A DNA stretch of 64,000 bases from Pantoea rwandensis (GTDB lineage: Bacteria; Pseudomonadota; Gammaproteobacteria; Enterobacterales; Enterobacteriaceae): assembly GCF_000759475.1 (NCBI RefSeq), contig NZ_CP009454.1:4216001-4280000 (forward strand), written 5' to 3'. Position 1 is the first letter of the stretch; every line of letters starts with the position of its first letter. The notes under the pieces are model-generated. The model did not search any database, was not told where the DNA came from, and saw nothing but the letters and a program-made list of their open reading frames with translations. The position numbers and the translations under genes were made by a program. Of this stretch, positions 1-11,815 are shown piece by piece.

Positions 1-126
1 AAACAATTACTGGAAGCTTATGGAAATTATTTGCTATAAGGTTTTTGTTTTTTCCTAATATCTCTGCATTGGATACGCTCGCTGCGGCAGAGACAACGCA
101 ATAACATGGACAAGGAGCAGGACGTT

Positions 127-408
127 ATGAAAGCAAGGAAACAGGATTGGCATCCCGCAGATGTGATTGCAGCACTGCGTAAAAAAGGCACATCAATGGC
201 TGAATTGTCACGCAATTCGGGGCTGAACTCATCCACACTCTCCAACGCACTTTCCCGCCCCTGGCCAAAAGGAGAGTGGTTGATCGCTGAAGCGATCGGT
301 GTTCATCCCGCCGAGATCTGGCCAACTCGCTATTATGATCCTATTACATCGCGCTTGCTGGATCGCAAAAAACGTATTCGATCCCCCAGGGATCGTCAGG
401 AGATCTGA
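127..408 (+). CDS. sfsB: SfsB/Nlp-family DNA-binding regulator
   Basis: This encodes a 93-residue Ner/Nlp-type helix-turn-helix protein. E. coli SfsB (92 aa) is almost collinear, sharing the opening DWHPAD, the segment RKKGTSMAELS, the recognition-helix region SSTLSNALSRPWPKGE and the later IWPTRYYDP. Family members are cytoplasmic transcriptional regulators; SfsB was linked to maltose gene expression. I chose the ATG at 127 over one at 106 because AGGAG lies about 9 bases upstream of it and the length then matches the family. It converges on murA with a shared terminator, as in E. coli. The 126 bases to its left contain no gene that I can see. Confidence 0.93.
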   Translation: MKARKQDWHPADVIAALRKKGTSMAELSRNSGLNSSTLSNALSRPWPKGEWLIAEAIGVHPAEIWPTRYYDPITSRLLDRKKRIRSPRDRQEI

Positions 409-420
409 GATCTTTGGCAT

Positions 421-455
421 AAAAAAACCAGCCACGCTGCCGTGACTGGTTTTCT
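421..455. terminator. Bidirectional terminator between sfsB and murA
   Basis: A run of A, the stem arms AACCAG-CACG and CGTG-CTGGTT with a CTGC loop, and a run of T form a hairpin that works on both strands. It sits in the short gap between the two convergent genes. Confidence 0.8.
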
Positions 456-473
456 TCGCGTGCGAGATCTGTG

Positions 474-1742
<1,269 letters not shown>

Positions 1743-1777
1743 TCAATTATCTATCAACAAATCAACCGGCGAGATAC

Positions 1778-2035
1778 TTAGAAACCGTTGAGTTTACGGT
1801 CGCGCGCCCACTCGGCTGGGGTATAAGTTTTAATGGAAACCGCATGAATACGGTTATCCGCAATGTATTCCATCAGCGGCGCATATACAGCCTGCTGTTT
1901 TTTCACACGGCTCAGTTCACCGAACATCTCACCCACCGCGATCACCTGAAAATGACTGCCGTCGTTGCTGAGAACATGTACTTCATCTAATGGCAGCGCC
2001 TGCATCAGCACGGCCTGAACTTCACTATTTTCCAT
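1778..2035 (-). CDS. ibaG: BolA-family protein IbaG
   Basis: An 85-residue BolA/IbaG protein. The segments [34 protein letters not shown] and the C-terminal [15 protein letters not shown] are nearly the same as in E. coli IbaG (YrbA). BolA proteins partner monothiol glutaredoxins in iron-sulfur handling, and IbaG is linked to acid stress. The ATG at 2035 gives the family length; a GTG five codons earlier is less likely. It lies between the mla operon and murA, the same place as in E. coli. Confidence 0.95.
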   Translation of the reverse strand: MENSEVQAVLMQALPLDEVHVLSNDGSHFQVIAVGEMFGELSRVKKQQAVYAPLMEYIADNRIHAVSIKTYTPAEWARDRKLNGF

Positions 2036-2104
2036 CGCTCTTTGCTTCACTTAATAATAATAAGGCGGATATCTTAGAGGAAAGCGCCTGACTCTTAAAT
2101 ACGC

Positions 2105-2133
2105 AAAAGCCCCTGAATAAATCAGGGGCTTTT
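2105..2133 (-). terminator. Terminator of the mla operon
   Basis: AAAAGCCCCTGA, a five-base loop ATAAA and TCAGGGGCTTTT form a perfect hairpin with a T tract on both strands. It lies 16 bases past the mlaB stop and upstream of ibaG, so it ends the mlaFEDCB transcript. Confidence 0.85.
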
Positions 2134-2149
2134 GGCGATGACAACGTAA

Positions 2150-2455
2150 TCAGGCGATTTTTTCCGCAGAAACAATAATCTGCTGTAGGTTATACAGCGC
2201 AATTAATGACTGGAGTTTGTCGTTGATACCGGTGAAAACTGGCGTGCTACCTTGTGCTCGCGCGATTTCGCGTAGATGGACTAACAAAGCCAGCCCCGCT
2301 GAATCCACGCGCTCCAGCGCCGCGACATCAATGGTTGCGACATCCACCATGGCGGTTTCACGGTCATGCCACAATGACAGCAGGGTATCGCGATCCAACA
2401 TGCCGCTTAAAGATAGCGTGCTGGCATTGCGCTGCCAGCGTAACGGTTCGCTCAT
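2150..2455 (-). CDS. mlaB: STAS-domain subunit of the Mla transporter
   Basis: A 101-residue STAS protein that binds the ATPase MlaF and stabilises the MlaFEDB inner-membrane complex. The STAS signature is seen as RVDSAGLALLVHLREIA, in which the DSAG motif is characteristic. It is the last gene of mlaFEDCB and begins two bases after the mlaC stop (TAAGCATG), so translation is probably coupled. Length is close to E. coli MlaB (97 aa). Confidence 0.95.
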   Translation of the reverse strand: MSEPLRWQRNASTLSLSGMLDRDTLLSLWHDRETAMVDVATIDVAALERVDSAGLALLVHLREIARAQGSTPVFTGINDKLQSLIALYNLQQIIVSAEKIA

Positions 2456-2457
2456 GC

Positions 2458-3087
2458 TTACTGTTTATCCAGAGTGATAGGCTGTGCTGCGTAGGTTTTC
2501 AACTGCGCGGTCAGACCATCAATGCCCTTGGTACGCAGCAAATCACTCCACTCATTTTGTTTGGTGGTGATCATACTGATGCCTTCAGCCACCATATCAT
2601 AGGCCTGCCAGTTGCCGGTCTGGCTGTTCTTGCGCCACTGGAAATCAAGACGCACAGGCGGACGGCCGTTCGGATCCAAAATAGTCACGCGAATCGCAAC
2701 GATATTCGCATCGCCAATCGGCTGCGGTTGCTGAATCTGGTAGGTTTGGCCATGGTACAGCGCCAGCGCCTGGCCATAAGCCTGCGCCAGATAATCGCCA
2801 AATGCGGCAAAGTAAGCGTCGCGTTGCGCGGGCGTTGCTTCACGATAATAGCGGCCCAGCACCAGCGCACCTGCGTACTTGATCTGTACATAAGGCAGCA
2901 ACTCCTGACGCACTACCTCACGCAGATAGTTAGGATCCTGCTTGATTTTAGGTTGCTCGTTTTTCAAGCGGGTGAAGGTCTTCGCCGCCGCTTCATTCAT
3001 CAGTTTATAAGGATCGCTCTGATCCGCTGCATTGGCCGCCAGCGGCACAATCGCCAGCATGGCAATCATCAGGAAACGTTTAAACAT
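2458..3087 (-). CDS. mlaC: Periplasmic phospholipid-binding protein MlaC
   Basis: MlaC shuttles phospholipids through the periplasm between the outer-membrane MlaA-OmpC complex and the inner-membrane MlaFEDB complex, keeping the outer leaflet asymmetric. The 209-residue protein opens with a cleavable signal peptide ([20 protein letters not shown], likely cut before ADQSDP) and continues with an MlaC/Ttg2D domain over its full length. A GAGGT Shine-Dalgarno lies ahead of the ATG. It sits between mlaD and mlaB as in E. coli. Confidence 0.96.
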   Translation of the reverse strand: MFKRFLMIAMLAIVPLAANAADQSDPYKLMNEAAAKTFTRLKNEQPKIKQDPNYLREVVRQELLPYVQIKYAGALVLGRYYREATPAQRDAYFAAFGDYLAQAYGQALALYHGQTYQIQQPQPIGDANIVAIRVTILDPNGRPPVRLDFQWRKNSQTGNWQAYDMVAEGISMITTKQNEWSDLLRTKGIDGLTAQLKTYAAQPITLDKQ

Positions 3088-3101
3088 CGTGTTTTACCTC
3101 T

Positions 3102-3644
3102 CTATTCCGTTGTAGCAGGTGCTGCCGGAGCAGGCGCACTCTCGGTGCCCTGCTTTTGATTATCGTTTTTGTTATCGCCGCTCTTGTAGAGGAACTGGCC
3201 GATCAAATCTTCCAGCACCATCGCGGATTTGGTGTCACGCAACGTGCCGCCATCTTTCAGCATAGCCGAACCCAGTTCTGGATCATCAAAGCCTAAATTT
3301 AGCGCGAGGAACTGTTCACCCAGCAGACCTTGCGTGCGAATAGCCAGCGAGCTGGTGTCCGGGATTTTGTCGGCATATTGATCGCTGATGTCCATGGTGA
3401 CACGCGGCGACAGCGTTTTATCATCCAGCGAAATATCCGTGACACGACCAATCACCACACCACCAATTTTCACCGGTGAGCTGACTTTTAGGCCGCCAAT
3501 ATTATCGAAAGTGGCATACAGCTTCCATGTCGGTTCGGTGCCAAGTGACTTGAGATCGGCCACGCGCAGGCTGAGGAATAACAGTGCCAACAGTGCTGCC
3601 AGCATGAAGACGCCAACCCAGATTTCGTTTTTCTTGCTTTGCAT
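3102..3644 (-). CDS. mlaD: MCE-domain substrate-binding subunit MlaD
   Basis: A single-pass inner-membrane protein (180 aa). The start MQSKKNEIWVGVFML leads into one transmembrane helix, followed by an MCE domain (LYATFDNIGGLKVSSPVKIGGVVIGRV) that forms the periplasmic hexameric lipid-binding ring. The charged low-complexity C-terminus rich in Ala and Pro is usual. The ATG at 3644 matches the E. coli N-terminus; an upstream TTG would add five residues. The start lies four bases after the mlaE stop, consistent with coupled translation. Confidence 0.96.
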   Translation of the reverse strand: MQSKKNEIWVGVFMLAALLALLFLSLRVADLKSLGTEPTWKLYATFDNIGGLKVSSPVKIGGVVIGRVTDISLDDKTLSPRVTMDISDQYADKIPDTSSLAIRTQGLLGEQFLALNLGFDDPELGSAMLKDGGTLRDTKSAMVLEDLIGQFLYKSGDNKNDNQKQGTESAPAPAAPATTE

Positions 3645-3648
3645 TGCA

Positions 3649-4431
3649 TCAATTCCCAAACATCAGTGCTGTCAGCACAAAGTCCAAACCGAGTACCGCC
3701 AGTGAAGCATGCACTACGGTACGCGTTGTCGCCCGACTAATCCCTTCCGAGGTCGGGATGGCATCATAGCCATTGAACAGCGCAATCCAGGTTACCGTCA
3801 CGGCAAAGACTGCGCTTTTAATGATGCAGTTGATGACATCGGTGCGGAAATCCACGGCATTTTGCATCGCTGACCAGAAGAAGCCAGGATCGATGCCTTT
3901 CCATCCCACGCCCACCAACGCCCCACCGGCAATACCGACTGCCGTAAAGATCAAGGCTAGCAGCGGCATGCTGATAAACCCTGCCCAGAAGCGCGGCGAA
4001 ACCACGCGACGCAGCGGATCAACGGCCATCATTTCCATACTGGAGAGCTGTTCGGTGGCTTTCATCAAACCAATCTCTGCCGTCAGGGCTGAACCCGCAC
4101 GTCCTGCAAACAGCAATGCCGTGACCACGGGACCCAGTTCACGTAGCAGCGATAAGGCCACCAGCATGCCGAGACTGGTTTCAGCGCTGTAGGTCGTCAG
4201 CACCAGATAACCCTGCAGGCCCAGCACCATACCAATGAATAAACCCGAGACCACGATGATCAGCAGCGACAGCACACCCACGCTGTACAGCTGTTTTACC
4301 AGCAGTGGCGCGTGGCGACGGAAAGCGGGTTTACCCACCAGCGCATGAAACAGCATCAAGCCTGCACGGCCAAACGCCGCGCAAGTATTAATTCCCTGAC
4401 GTCCAAGTGACGCCAGCGCCTTTAGCAACAT
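3649..4431 (-). CDS. mlaE: Phospholipid ABC transporter permease MlaE
   Basis: A 260-residue polytopic inner-membrane permease of the MlaE/YrbE family. Conserved stretches include [57 protein letters not shown] and the C-terminal [12 protein letters not shown]. It is the membrane core of MlaFEDB. The ATG at 4431 has AGGGAGA upstream and matches the E. coli start. It begins four bases after the mlaF stop. Confidence 0.97.
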   Translation of the reverse strand: MLLKALASLGRQGINTCAAFGRAGLMLFHALVGKPAFRRHAPLLVKQLYSVGVLSLLIIVVSGLFIGMVLGLQGYLVLTTYSAETSLGMLVALSLLRELGPVVTALLFAGRAGSALTAEIGLMKATEQLSSMEMMAVDPLRRVVSPRFWAGFISMPLLALIFTAVGIAGGALVGVGWKGIDPGFFWSAMQNAVDFRTDVINCIIKSAVFAVTVTWIALFNGYDAIPTSEGISRATTRTVVHASLAVLGLDFVLTALMFGN

Positions 4432-4435
4432 CAGT

Positions 4436-5251
4436 TTACGTTCTCCCTGCACGAGTCAGATCGCTGAGGTAATCCCCGGCAGCGAAGCGGAATGGCACAG
4501 GACCGTCCGCATGACCCTCAATAAACTGGCGCACGCGCGGATCAGGATTTTCCCGCAACTCCGGCGCGCTGCCCTGGGCAATAATCTTTTGACCGGCAAC
4601 AATATAGGCATGGTCAGCAATGCTCAAGACCTCTGGCACATCGTGTGAAACCACAATGCAGGTCACACCTAACGAGTGGTTCAATTCATCGATCAATTTC
4701 ACCAGCACGCCCATGGTAATCGGATCCTGGCCGACAAAGGGCTCATCGAACATGATCAGGTCCGGCTCCAGCGCAATCGCGCGCGCCAGTGCGGCACGGC
4801 GCGCCATACCACCAGAGAGCTCGGCCGGCATCAGTTTGGCTGCACCGCGCAGGCCGACTGCTTCCAGCTTCATCATCACCGTGCTGTGCAGCAATTCCGG
4901 CGGTAATTGTGTGTGCTCACGCAATGGCCAGGCAACGTTATCAAAGACGTTAAGATCGGTAAAAAGTGCACCCGACTGGAACAACATGCTCATTTTTTTT
5001 CGCACTTCATACAATTTAGTGCGGGAAAGCGTCGGGATATTCTGGTCACGGAACCAGATTTCCCCATTATCCGGTTGCAACTGACCACCAATCAGGCGCA
5101 GCAGCGTGGTTTTTCCAATCCCGGATGGCCCCATAATAGCGGTCACTTTACCCGCTGGCACGGTAAGCGAAATGTCATCAAAGATGACGCGGTCTCCGCG
5201 AGTGAAGCTGACGCCACGAACCTCAACCAGATTCGTTTTTTGCTGGATCAT
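4436..5251 (-). CDS. mlaF: Phospholipid ABC transporter ATPase MlaF
   Basis: The 271-residue ATPase that energises the Mla system on the cytoplasmic face. Walker A (GPSGIGKTT), the ABC signature ([16 protein letters not shown]), Walker B ([14 protein letters not shown]) and the switch histidine (VVSHD) are intact. The ATG at 5251 follows AGAGGT; a longer reading from 5314 lacks a ribosome site and exceeds the family length. It heads the mlaFEDCB operon, divergent from yrbG across a gap of about 230 bases that must hold both promoters. Confidence 0.97.
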   Translation of the reverse strand: MIQQKTNLVEVRGVSFTRGDRVIFDDISLTVPAGKVTAIMGPSGIGKTTLLRLIGGQLQPDNGEIWFRDQNIPTLSRTKLYEVRKKMSMLFQSGALFTDLNVFDNVAWPLREHTQLPPELLHSTVMMKLEAVGLRGAAKLMPAELSGGMARRAALARAIALEPDLIMFDEPFVGQDPITMGVLVKLIDELNHSLGVTCIVVSHDVPEVLSIADHAYIVAGQKIIAQGSAPELRENPDPRVRQFIEGHADGPVPFRFAAGDYLSDLTRAGRT

Positions 5252-5478
5252 CGTTACCTCTTTATGCGGATCGGGCGTAATCAAAGTCGTGGATGGTAGC
5301 CTGGTAGACCACAATGCACGATAGTTTTACAGAAACTTACCCGTCAGGTGTGGCGAAAACGGCCTTAAAATTTACTTTTGCCTCTCAGACAGTCAAAATC
5401 AGCGCCTGTTTCCGCGCGCGCAATGTATTTACCTGTCGGACAAGGTTTGCCGACACACCTATCCATCAAGGATTTTTC

Positions 5479-6462
5479 ATGTTCGTAGCCACTGCCCTGC
5501 TGTTTATTGGATTGATTTTACTGGCTTACGGTGCTGACCGTCTGGTTTTCAGTGCCGCGATCCTGTGTCGATCCTTCGGCATTCCTCCGCTGATCATCGG
5601 CATGACAGTGGTAAGCATTGGCACATCGTTACCCGAACTGATCGTTTCTTTTTCTGCAGCGCAGCATGGGCAAATGGATTTAGCTGTAGGGACGGCGCTG
5701 GGCTCAAACATTACCAATATTCTGCTGATCCTCGGCGGTGCCGCACTTTTGCACCCATTGACAGTGCACTCCAATCTGATTCGGCGCGAACTCCCCCTGA
5801 TGCTGCTGGTCTCACTGCTGAGTGGCATCATGCTGTTTGATAATCACCTTAGTCGACTTGATGGCATCGCGCTGCTGCTGATTGCGTTAGGTTATCTGCT
5901 GATCGCCATTCGCATTGCCCGCCGCGCAGAGCGGGATAACAACGACACGTTAACGCGCGAACAATTGGCTGAACTGCCGCGCGATGAAGCTGGCAATACC
6001 GTGGCCTTTCTGTGGCTGGCGGTGGCGCTGATTATTTTGCCGATGTCGACGCGGATGGTGATCGATAATGCCACCGTGTTTGCCGACTATTTTGGTGTCA
6101 GCGAGCTGGTCATGGGTCTGACGTTGATTGCCGTGGGCACCAGCCTGCCTGAACTGGCAACCGTACTGGCGGGGGCATTGAAAGGTGAAGACGATATCGC
6201 TATCGGTAACCTGATTGGCGCTAATATCTTTAATCTGGCCATTGTGCTGGGCCTGCCCGCGCTGGTGCACCCCGGCAGCGTTGATGCGCACGCTTTCGCA
6301 CGAGATTACTGGGTGATGTTAGGTGTCAGCGTGCTGTTCGCCCTACTCTGCCTGTTACGCAAACGCCGGATTGGCCGCGTAGCGGGCTCTCTTTTGTTAT
6401 CGGGATTTATTGCGTGGGTTCTGTGGCTGTGGCTCAGCCCTGCGCTCATCACAAGTTATTAA
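5479..6462 (+). CDS. yrbG: Inner-membrane Na+/Ca2+ exchanger family protein YrbG
   Basis: A 327-residue member of the CaCA cation/calcium exchanger superfamily. The two alpha repeats are visible as GMTVVSIGTSLPELIVS with GTALGSNITNILLILG, and GLTLIAVGTSLPELATVLAG with GNLIGANIFNLAIVLG, the expected inverted duplication. E. coli YrbG (325 aa) is similar throughout; its physiological substrate is not settled. The ATG at 5479 follows AAGGA and gives the family length. It starts the yrbG-kdsD-kdsC-lpt transcription unit. Confidence 0.95.
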   Translation: MFVATALLFIGLILLAYGADRLVFSAAILCRSFGIPPLIIGMTVVSIGTSLPELIVSFSAAQHGQMDLAVGTALGSNITNILLILGGAALLHPLTVHSNLIRRELPLMLLVSLLSGIMLFDNHLSRLDGIALLLIALGYLLIAIRIARRAERDNNDTLTREQLAELPRDEAGNTVAFLWLAVALIILPMSTRMVIDNATVFADYFGVSELVMGLTLIAVGTSLPELATVLAGALKGEDDIAIGNLIGANIFNLAIVLGLPALVHPGSVDAHAFARDYWVMLGVSVLFALLCLLRKRRIGRVAGSLLLSGFIAWVLWLWLSPALITSY

Positions 6463-6475
6463 GGACGGACTGACC

Positions 6476-7456
6476 ATGTCACATCAGCAACCGGTTTTTG
6501 ATTACCAACAGGCAGGTAAAGCGGTACTGCGCATCGAACGCGAAGGGCTGGAGCAGCTCGATCAGTATATTAATGCCGACTTTAGCCGCGCCTGCGAAAT
6601 GATCATTGCCTGCCGTGGAAAAGTGGTGGTGATGGGCATGGGCAAATCCGGTCATATTGGTGCAAAAATGGCAGCGACTTTCGCCAGCACCGGCACGTCT
6701 TCGTTCTTTGTTCATCCTGGTGAAGCCAGCCATGGTGACCTCGGTATGGTGACAGCTAACGACGTGGTGATCGCTATTTCTAATAGTGGCGAATCGAACG
6801 AAATTCTGGCCCTCATTCCGGTCCTCAAGCGACAGAAAGTGCCGTTGATTTGCCTCACCAGTCGTCCGGAGAGTGCCATGGGGCGTGCCGCTGATGTGCA
6901 TTTATGCGTGAAGGTTCCACAGGAAGCGTGCCCGCTCGGTCTGGCACCGACCTCCAGTACTACCGCCACGCTGGTGATGGGCGATGCGCTGGCGGTTGCC
7001 CTGCTGGAAGCACGCGGCTTTACGCAGGAAGACTTTGCGCTCTCGCATCCCGGTGGCGCACTGGGCCGCAAGTTGTTGCTGCACGTGAGCGATATTATGC
7101 ACAGCGGTGACGAGATCCCACACGTCAGCCGCGATGCGTCGCTGCGGGATGCGCTGCTGGAAATTACGCGCAAAAACCTCGGCCTGACGGTGATTGTTGA
7201 CGACCTGATGAAAATCGAAGGCATTTTCACTGATGGCGACTTACGCCGCATCTTCGATATGGGGATCGATTTCCAGTCAGCCAGCATTCAGGATGTGATG
7301 ACGCGCGGCGGGATTCGCGTGCGCCCGAATATGCTGGCTGTCGACGCACTGAATCTGATGCAAAACAAAAACATCACTGCGGTGTTGGTCGCCGATGACG
7401 ATCGTCTGCTCGGTGTGGTACATATGCATGACATGCTGCGCGCGGGCGTAGTTTGA
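6476..7456 (+). CDS. kdsD: D-arabinose 5-phosphate isomerase KdsD
   Basis: Interconverts ribulose 5-phosphate and arabinose 5-phosphate, the entry to Kdo synthesis for the LPS core. The 326-residue protein has an N-terminal SIS sugar-isomerase domain (VVVMGMGKSGHIGAKMAATFAS, ISNSGESNEI) and two C-terminal CBS domains (around residues 205-326, containing GIFTDGDLRR and HMHDMLRAGVV). The ATG at 6476, with AAGGA upstream, reproduces the MSHxxQP start of E. coli KdsD. It is 13 bases downstream of yrbG and precedes kdsC, as in relatives. Confidence 0.97.
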   Translation: MSHQQPVFDYQQAGKAVLRIEREGLEQLDQYINADFSRACEMIIACRGKVVVMGMGKSGHIGAKMAATFASTGTSSFFVHPGEASHGDLGMVTANDVVIAISNSGESNEILALIPVLKRQKVPLICLTSRPESAMGRAADVHLCVKVPQEACPLGLAPTSSTTATLVMGDALAVALLEARGFTQEDFALSHPGGALGRKLLLHVSDIMHSGDEIPHVSRDASLRDALLEITRKNLGLTVIVDDLMKIEGIFTDGDLRRIFDMGIDFQSASIQDVMTRGGIRVRPNMLAVDALNLMQNKNITAVLVADDDRLLGVVHMHDMLRAGVV

Positions 7457-7469
7457 ACAGGAACAAAGA

Positions 7470-8036
7470 ATGAGTGTTGAAACCACGATGATTGATACCT
7501 GCTATGGCCCGGTGAGTGCCGATGTAATGGCTCGGGCGGCGCGGATTCGCCTACTGATTTGCGATGTCGACGGTGTGATGTCTGACGGCGTGATTTACAT
7601 GGGCAACAACGGCGAAGAATTGAAGGCCTTTAACGTCCGTGATGGCTATGGTATTCGCTGCCTGCTGACCTCTGATATCGAAGTGGCTATTATTACGGGC
7701 CGCAAAGCGAAGCTGCTGGAAGATCGTTGCCAGACGCTCGGCATTACGCATCTTTATCAGGGACAATCAGATAAGCTTTTGGCGTGGCGTGAACTCCTGG
7801 ATAAACTGTCATTATCTGCTGAGCAAGTGGCTTACATCGGCGATGATTTGATCGACTGGCCAGTGATGGCGGAGGCCGGTTTGAGTGTGGCCGTTGCCGA
7901 TGCCCACCCCGTGTTATTACCTCGTGCACACTACGTCACCCGCATTGCCGGTGGCCGTGGTGCGGTACGTGAACTCTGCGATCTGATTTTGATGGCGCAG
8001 AACAAATTTGAGGATGCCAAAGGGCAATCAGTATGA
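7470..8036 (+). CDS. kdsC: Kdo 8-phosphate phosphatase KdsC
   Basis: A 188-residue HAD-superfamily phosphatase that releases Kdo from Kdo-8-phosphate. The nucleophile motif DVDGVMSDG, the threonine-containing motif IITGRKA, the lysine region and the metal-binding motif GDDLIDWPVM are all present, and it is C0-type (no large cap) as expected. The stop overlaps the lptC start (ATGAGTAA), which suggests translational coupling between Kdo synthesis and LPS export genes. Confidence 0.97.
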   Translation: MSVETTMIDTCYGPVSADVMARAARIRLLICDVDGVMSDGVIYMGNNGEELKAFNVRDGYGIRCLLTSDIEVAIITGRKAKLLEDRCQTLGITHLYQGQSDKLLAWRELLDKLSLSAEQVAYIGDDLIDWPVMAEAGLSVAVADAHPVLLPRAHYVTRIAGGRGAVRELCDLILMAQNKFEDAKGQSV

Positions 8037-8611
8037 GTAAGAGCAGGCGTTGGATAACGCTGATTTTGGCCTTGATCGCCCTGGTGCTGATCGGCTGGAA
8101 TCTCACCAACCAGGACGATAGCGAAGCGCCGATGGCGACCAATAGCCAGGAGCCAACCTATACCAGCGAGAAGTCCCATTCTGTGGTGTACAACCCCACG
8201 GGCGCGCTGGCGTACAAACTGATCTCGGATAAAGTGACTTACTTTGCGGCAGATGAGGTGAGCTGGTTCGATAATCCGGTTGCAACCACGTATGATGAAA
8301 ATAAAGTGCCCACCTGGACAATACGTGCCGATAAGGCAAAGCTGACCAAAGATCGTATGCTTTATCTATATGGTCACGTCGAAGTGAATACCCTGACCCA
8401 GGATTCTCAACTTGAGCGCATTATTACCGATACGGCTCAGGTTAATCTGGTCACCCAGGATGTGACATCTGACGATCAAGTCACCCTATTTGGCCGCAGT
8501 TTTAATTCCACTGGCATGAAGATGCGCGGCAATTTACGAACCAAGAATGCCCAGCTGCTTGAAAAGGTCAAAACTTCCTATGAAATCCAAAATGAACAAA
8601 AACAGCCTTAA
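8033..8611 (+). CDS. lptC: LPS export protein LptC
   Basis: A bitopic inner-membrane protein of the Lpt bridge (192 aa). One N-terminal transmembrane helix (RWITLILALIALVLIGWNL) anchors a periplasmic beta-jellyroll domain that passes LPS from LptB2FG to LptA. The start overlaps the kdsC stop and the 3' end overlaps lptA by 32 bases, the arrangement also found in E. coli. Confidence 0.95.
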   Translation: MSKSRRWITLILALIALVLIGWNLTNQDDSEAPMATNSQEPTYTSEKSHSVVYNPTGALAYKLISDKVTYFAADEVSWFDNPVATTYDENKVPTWTIRADKAKLTKDRMLYLYGHVEVNTLTQDSQLERIITDTAQVNLVTQDVTSDDQVTLFGRSFNSTGMKMRGNLRTKNAQLLEKVKTSYEIQNEQKQP

Positions 8612-9134
8612 GTTGTTGTTGGTGAGCGCCTTACTGGCGACCAGCCTGCCCGCGCTGGCCCTGACGGGCGATTCTGACAAGCCCGTTAATATTGATTCGG
8701 TGAATCAGGCGCTGGATCTGCAAGGCAACGTGGCGACCTTTACCGGCAATGTCATCGTGACTCAGGGTTCAATCAAAATCACCGCTGACAAGGTGGTGGT
8801 CACACGTCCAGGTGGCGACAGTAAAAAAACTATCGTGGATGCCTACGGCGCTCCCGCCACCTTCTACCAGATGCAGGATAACGGCAAACCCGTGCAGGGC
8901 CACGCCTCAAAACTGCATTATGAGCTGGCGAACGATTTCGTTGAACTGACGGGCAATGCCTTCATTCAGCAGCTGGACAGCAACATCAAAGGCGATCGCA
9001 TCACTTACCTGGTGAAAGAGCAGAAAATGCAGGCGTTTAGCCAGGGCGAAAGCAAACGCGTCACCACCGTACTGGTGCCGTCGCAGTTGCAGGACAAAAA
9101 CGGCTCGTCCACGAGCCCTAAAAAGAGTAACTGA
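8580..9134 (+). CDS. lptA: Periplasmic LPS bridge protein LptA
   Basis: LptA polymerises or bridges between LptC and outer-membrane LptD to carry LPS across the periplasm. The 184-residue protein has a signal peptide ending ALA, then the OstA-type jellyroll ([58 protein letters not shown]) and [14 protein letters not shown] near the end. The ATG at 8580 lies inside lptC and matches the E. coli start; its ribosome site is therefore within lptC coding sequence. Confidence 0.96.
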   Translation: MKSKMNKNSLKLLLVSALLATSLPALALTGDSDKPVNIDSVNQALDLQGNVATFTGNVIVTQGSIKITADKVVVTRPGGDSKKTIVDAYGAPATFYQMQDNGKPVQGHASKLHYELANDFVELTGNAFIQQLDSNIKGDRITYLVKEQKMQAFSQGESKRVTTVLVPSQLQDKNGSSTSPKKSN

Positions 9135-9139
9135 TCGCT

Positions 9140-9865
<726 letters not shown>

Positions 9866-9913
9866 TAAGGTGTCGTTATTCACGACATTTGCTTAGGAAA
9901 TTCAAGCAGAATT

Positions 9914-11347
9914 ATGAAGCAAGGTTTGCAACTCAGGCTCAGCCAACAGCTGGCGATGACCCCACAGTTGCAGCAGGCCATTCGTCTGCTGCAACTCTCT
10001 ACGCTTGAACTCCAGCAGGAACTGCAACTGGCGCTGGAAAGCAATCCGCTGCTTGAGCAAACCGATCTACATGAAGAAGTCGATTCACGTGAGCATCAGG
10101 AGAGCGACTCGTTAGACACACGTGAAGCCCTCGAACAGAAAGAGATGCCCGAGGAGCTTCCACTCGACGCCACCTGGGATGAAATCTACACCGCGGGCAC
10201 GCCTTCTGGCACGGGTACCGATTACCAGGATGATGAGCTGCCGGTTTATCAAGGCGAAACCACCCAGTCACTGCAGGACTACCTGATGTGGCAAGTGGAG
10301 CTCACGCCGTTTACGGATACCGACCGCGCGATTGCCACTTCAATTGTCGACGCCATTGATGACACGGGCTATCTCACCGTTTCCGTCCAGGACATCTGCG
10401 ACAGCATTGGTGATGAAGATCTGACGCTGGAAGAGGTTGAAGCGGTGCTGAAGCGTGTTCAGCGCTTTGATCCTGTCGGTGTCGGTGCTCGTGATCTACG
10501 TGACTGCTTGCTGGTGCAACTTTCACAATACGCTGCCGATGCGCCAATGCTGGCAGAAGCGCGGTTGATCGTCAGTGAACATCTGGATCTGCTGGCCAAC
10601 CATGATTTTCGCAGCCTGATGCGTGTCACACGCCTCAAGGAAGACGTGCTGAAAGACGCGATGCTGCTGATTCAGTCACTTGATCCCCGTCCCGGCCAAT
10701 CGATCAACACCAGCGAACCCGAGTATGTGATTCCTGATGTACTGGTGCGTAAAACCAGTAAGCGCTGGACGGTTGAACTGAATTCAGACAGTTTGCCGCG
10801 CCTGAAGATTAATCAACATTACGCCGCGATGGGCGGCTCCGCGCGTAACGACAGCGACAGCCAATTCATTCGCAGTAATTTGCAGGAAGCCAAATGGCTG
10901 ATTAAAAGCCTCGAAAGCCGCAACGACACACTGCTCAAAGTGACGCGTTGTATTGTCGAGCAGCAGCAGGCGTTCTTTGAACAGGGCGAGGAATACATGC
11001 GGCCGATGGTGCTGGCTGATATCGCCCAGGCCGTGGATATGCATGAATCCACCATTTCCCGTGTGACCACGCAAAAGTACCTGCACAGCCCGCGTGGCAT
11101 CTTTGAATTAAAATATTTTTTCTCCAGCCATGTGAATACCGAAGGCGGTGGCGAAGCCTCTTCCACGGCGATCCGTGCACTGGTGAAGAAATTGATCTCC
11201 GCGGAAAACCCCGCAAAACCCTTGAGCGACAGCAAACTCACCTCCATGTTATCCGATCAGGGCATCATGGTGGCGCGACGTACGGTTGCTAAATATCGCG
11301 AGTCTTTATCTATACCGCCATCAAACCAGCGCAAGCAGTTGGTTTGA
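9914..11347 (+). CDS. rpoN: RNA polymerase sigma-54 factor
   Basis: Sigma-54 directs RNA polymerase to -24/-12 promoters of nitrogen and other genes. The 477-residue protein shows region I ([27 protein letters not shown]), an acidic region II rich in Glu and Asp, the core-binding region and the C-terminal RpoN box as [12 protein letters not shown], which reads the -24 element. It is followed by hpf, ptsN, rapZ and npr in the order typical of Enterobacterales. Confidence 0.98.
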   Translation: MKQGLQLRLSQQLAMTPQLQQAIRLLQLSTLELQQELQLALESNPLLEQTDLHEEVDSREHQESDSLDTREALEQKEMPEELPLDATWDEIYTAGTPSGTGTDYQDDELPVYQGETTQSLQDYLMWQVELTPFTDTDRAIATSIVDAIDDTGYLTVSVQDICDSIGDEDLTLEEVEAVLKRVQRFDPVGVGARDLRDCLLVQLSQYAADAPMLAEARLIVSEHLDLLANHDFRSLMRVTRLKEDVLKDAMLLIQSLDPRPGQSINTSEPEYVIPDVLVRKTSKRWTVELNSDSLPRLKINQHYAAMGGSARNDSDSQFIRSNLQEAKWLIKSLESRNDTLLKVTRCIVEQQQAFFEQGEEYMRPMVLADIAQAVDMHESTISRVTTQKYLHSPRGIFELKYFFSSHVNTEGGGEASSTAIRALVKKLISAENPAKPLSDSKLTSMLSDQGIMVARRTVAKYRESLSIPPSNQRKQLV

Positions 11348-11368
11348 CCGAACGAAGAAGGAAGACCT

Positions 11369-11656
11369 ATGCAGCTAAACCTGACCGGACTGAATGTTGA
11401 AATCACTGAACCGCTGCGCGAATTTGTAAATAGCAAATTTGCCAAACTGGAACACTACTTTGATCGTATCAATCAGGTTTATATTGTTCTGAAAGTGGAG
11501 AAGGTGACGCAGATTGCGGAAGCAACACTGCACGTCAATGGCGGAGAGCTGCACGCCACAGGGGAAGCGGAAGACATGTACGCGGCCATCGACGGGTTAA
11601 TCGACAAGCTTTCCCGTCAGCTGACCAAACACAAAGACAAACTGAAAAAACACTAA
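11369..11656 (+). CDS. hpf: Ribosome hibernation promoting factor
   Basis: A 95-residue short HPF (YhbH) that with RMF converts ribosomes to inactive 100S dimers in stationary phase. The family start MQLNLTGLNVEITEPLREFV and the basic C-terminus ending KHKDKLKKH are present. The short form lacks the dimerising C-terminal domain of long HPF. An AAGGAAG ribosome site precedes the ATG. It sits 21 bases after rpoN. Confidence 0.97.
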   Translation: MQLNLTGLNVEITEPLREFVNSKFAKLEHYFDRINQVYIVLKVEKVTQIAEATLHVNGGELHATGEAEDMYAAIDGLIDKLSRQLTKHKDKLKKH

Positions 11657-11704
11657 CCTTCATGCTTGCAGAGTGCTGACCGATTCGGCACTCAGAGCGC
11701 AAAT

Positions 11705-11729
11705 GGGGCGGGTTAACCGCCCCGTTTTG
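11705..11729 (+). terminator. Terminator-like hairpin after hpf
   Basis: GGGGCGG and CCGCCCC around GTTAA form a GC-rich palindrome followed by GTTTTGT. It lies between hpf and ptsN. A second weaker inverted repeat, GAGTGC with GCACTC, lies just upstream (about 11,669-11,692). They may reduce rather than stop read-through into ptsN. Confidence 0.6.
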
Positions 11730-11815
11730 TCATCTGCGCAAGCGCCAACGGGAGACTCGCCATTGTGCTATGAATGGCGTTAACCTTGCGGCTATGTGAA
11801 CTCGCAAGTGAAACG

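Noticed and set aside
2254..3159. A 301-codon open frame opposite mlaB and mlaC
   Set aside because: It spans two well-supported genes and their junction on the opposite strand and reads as a random His- and Arg-rich protein.
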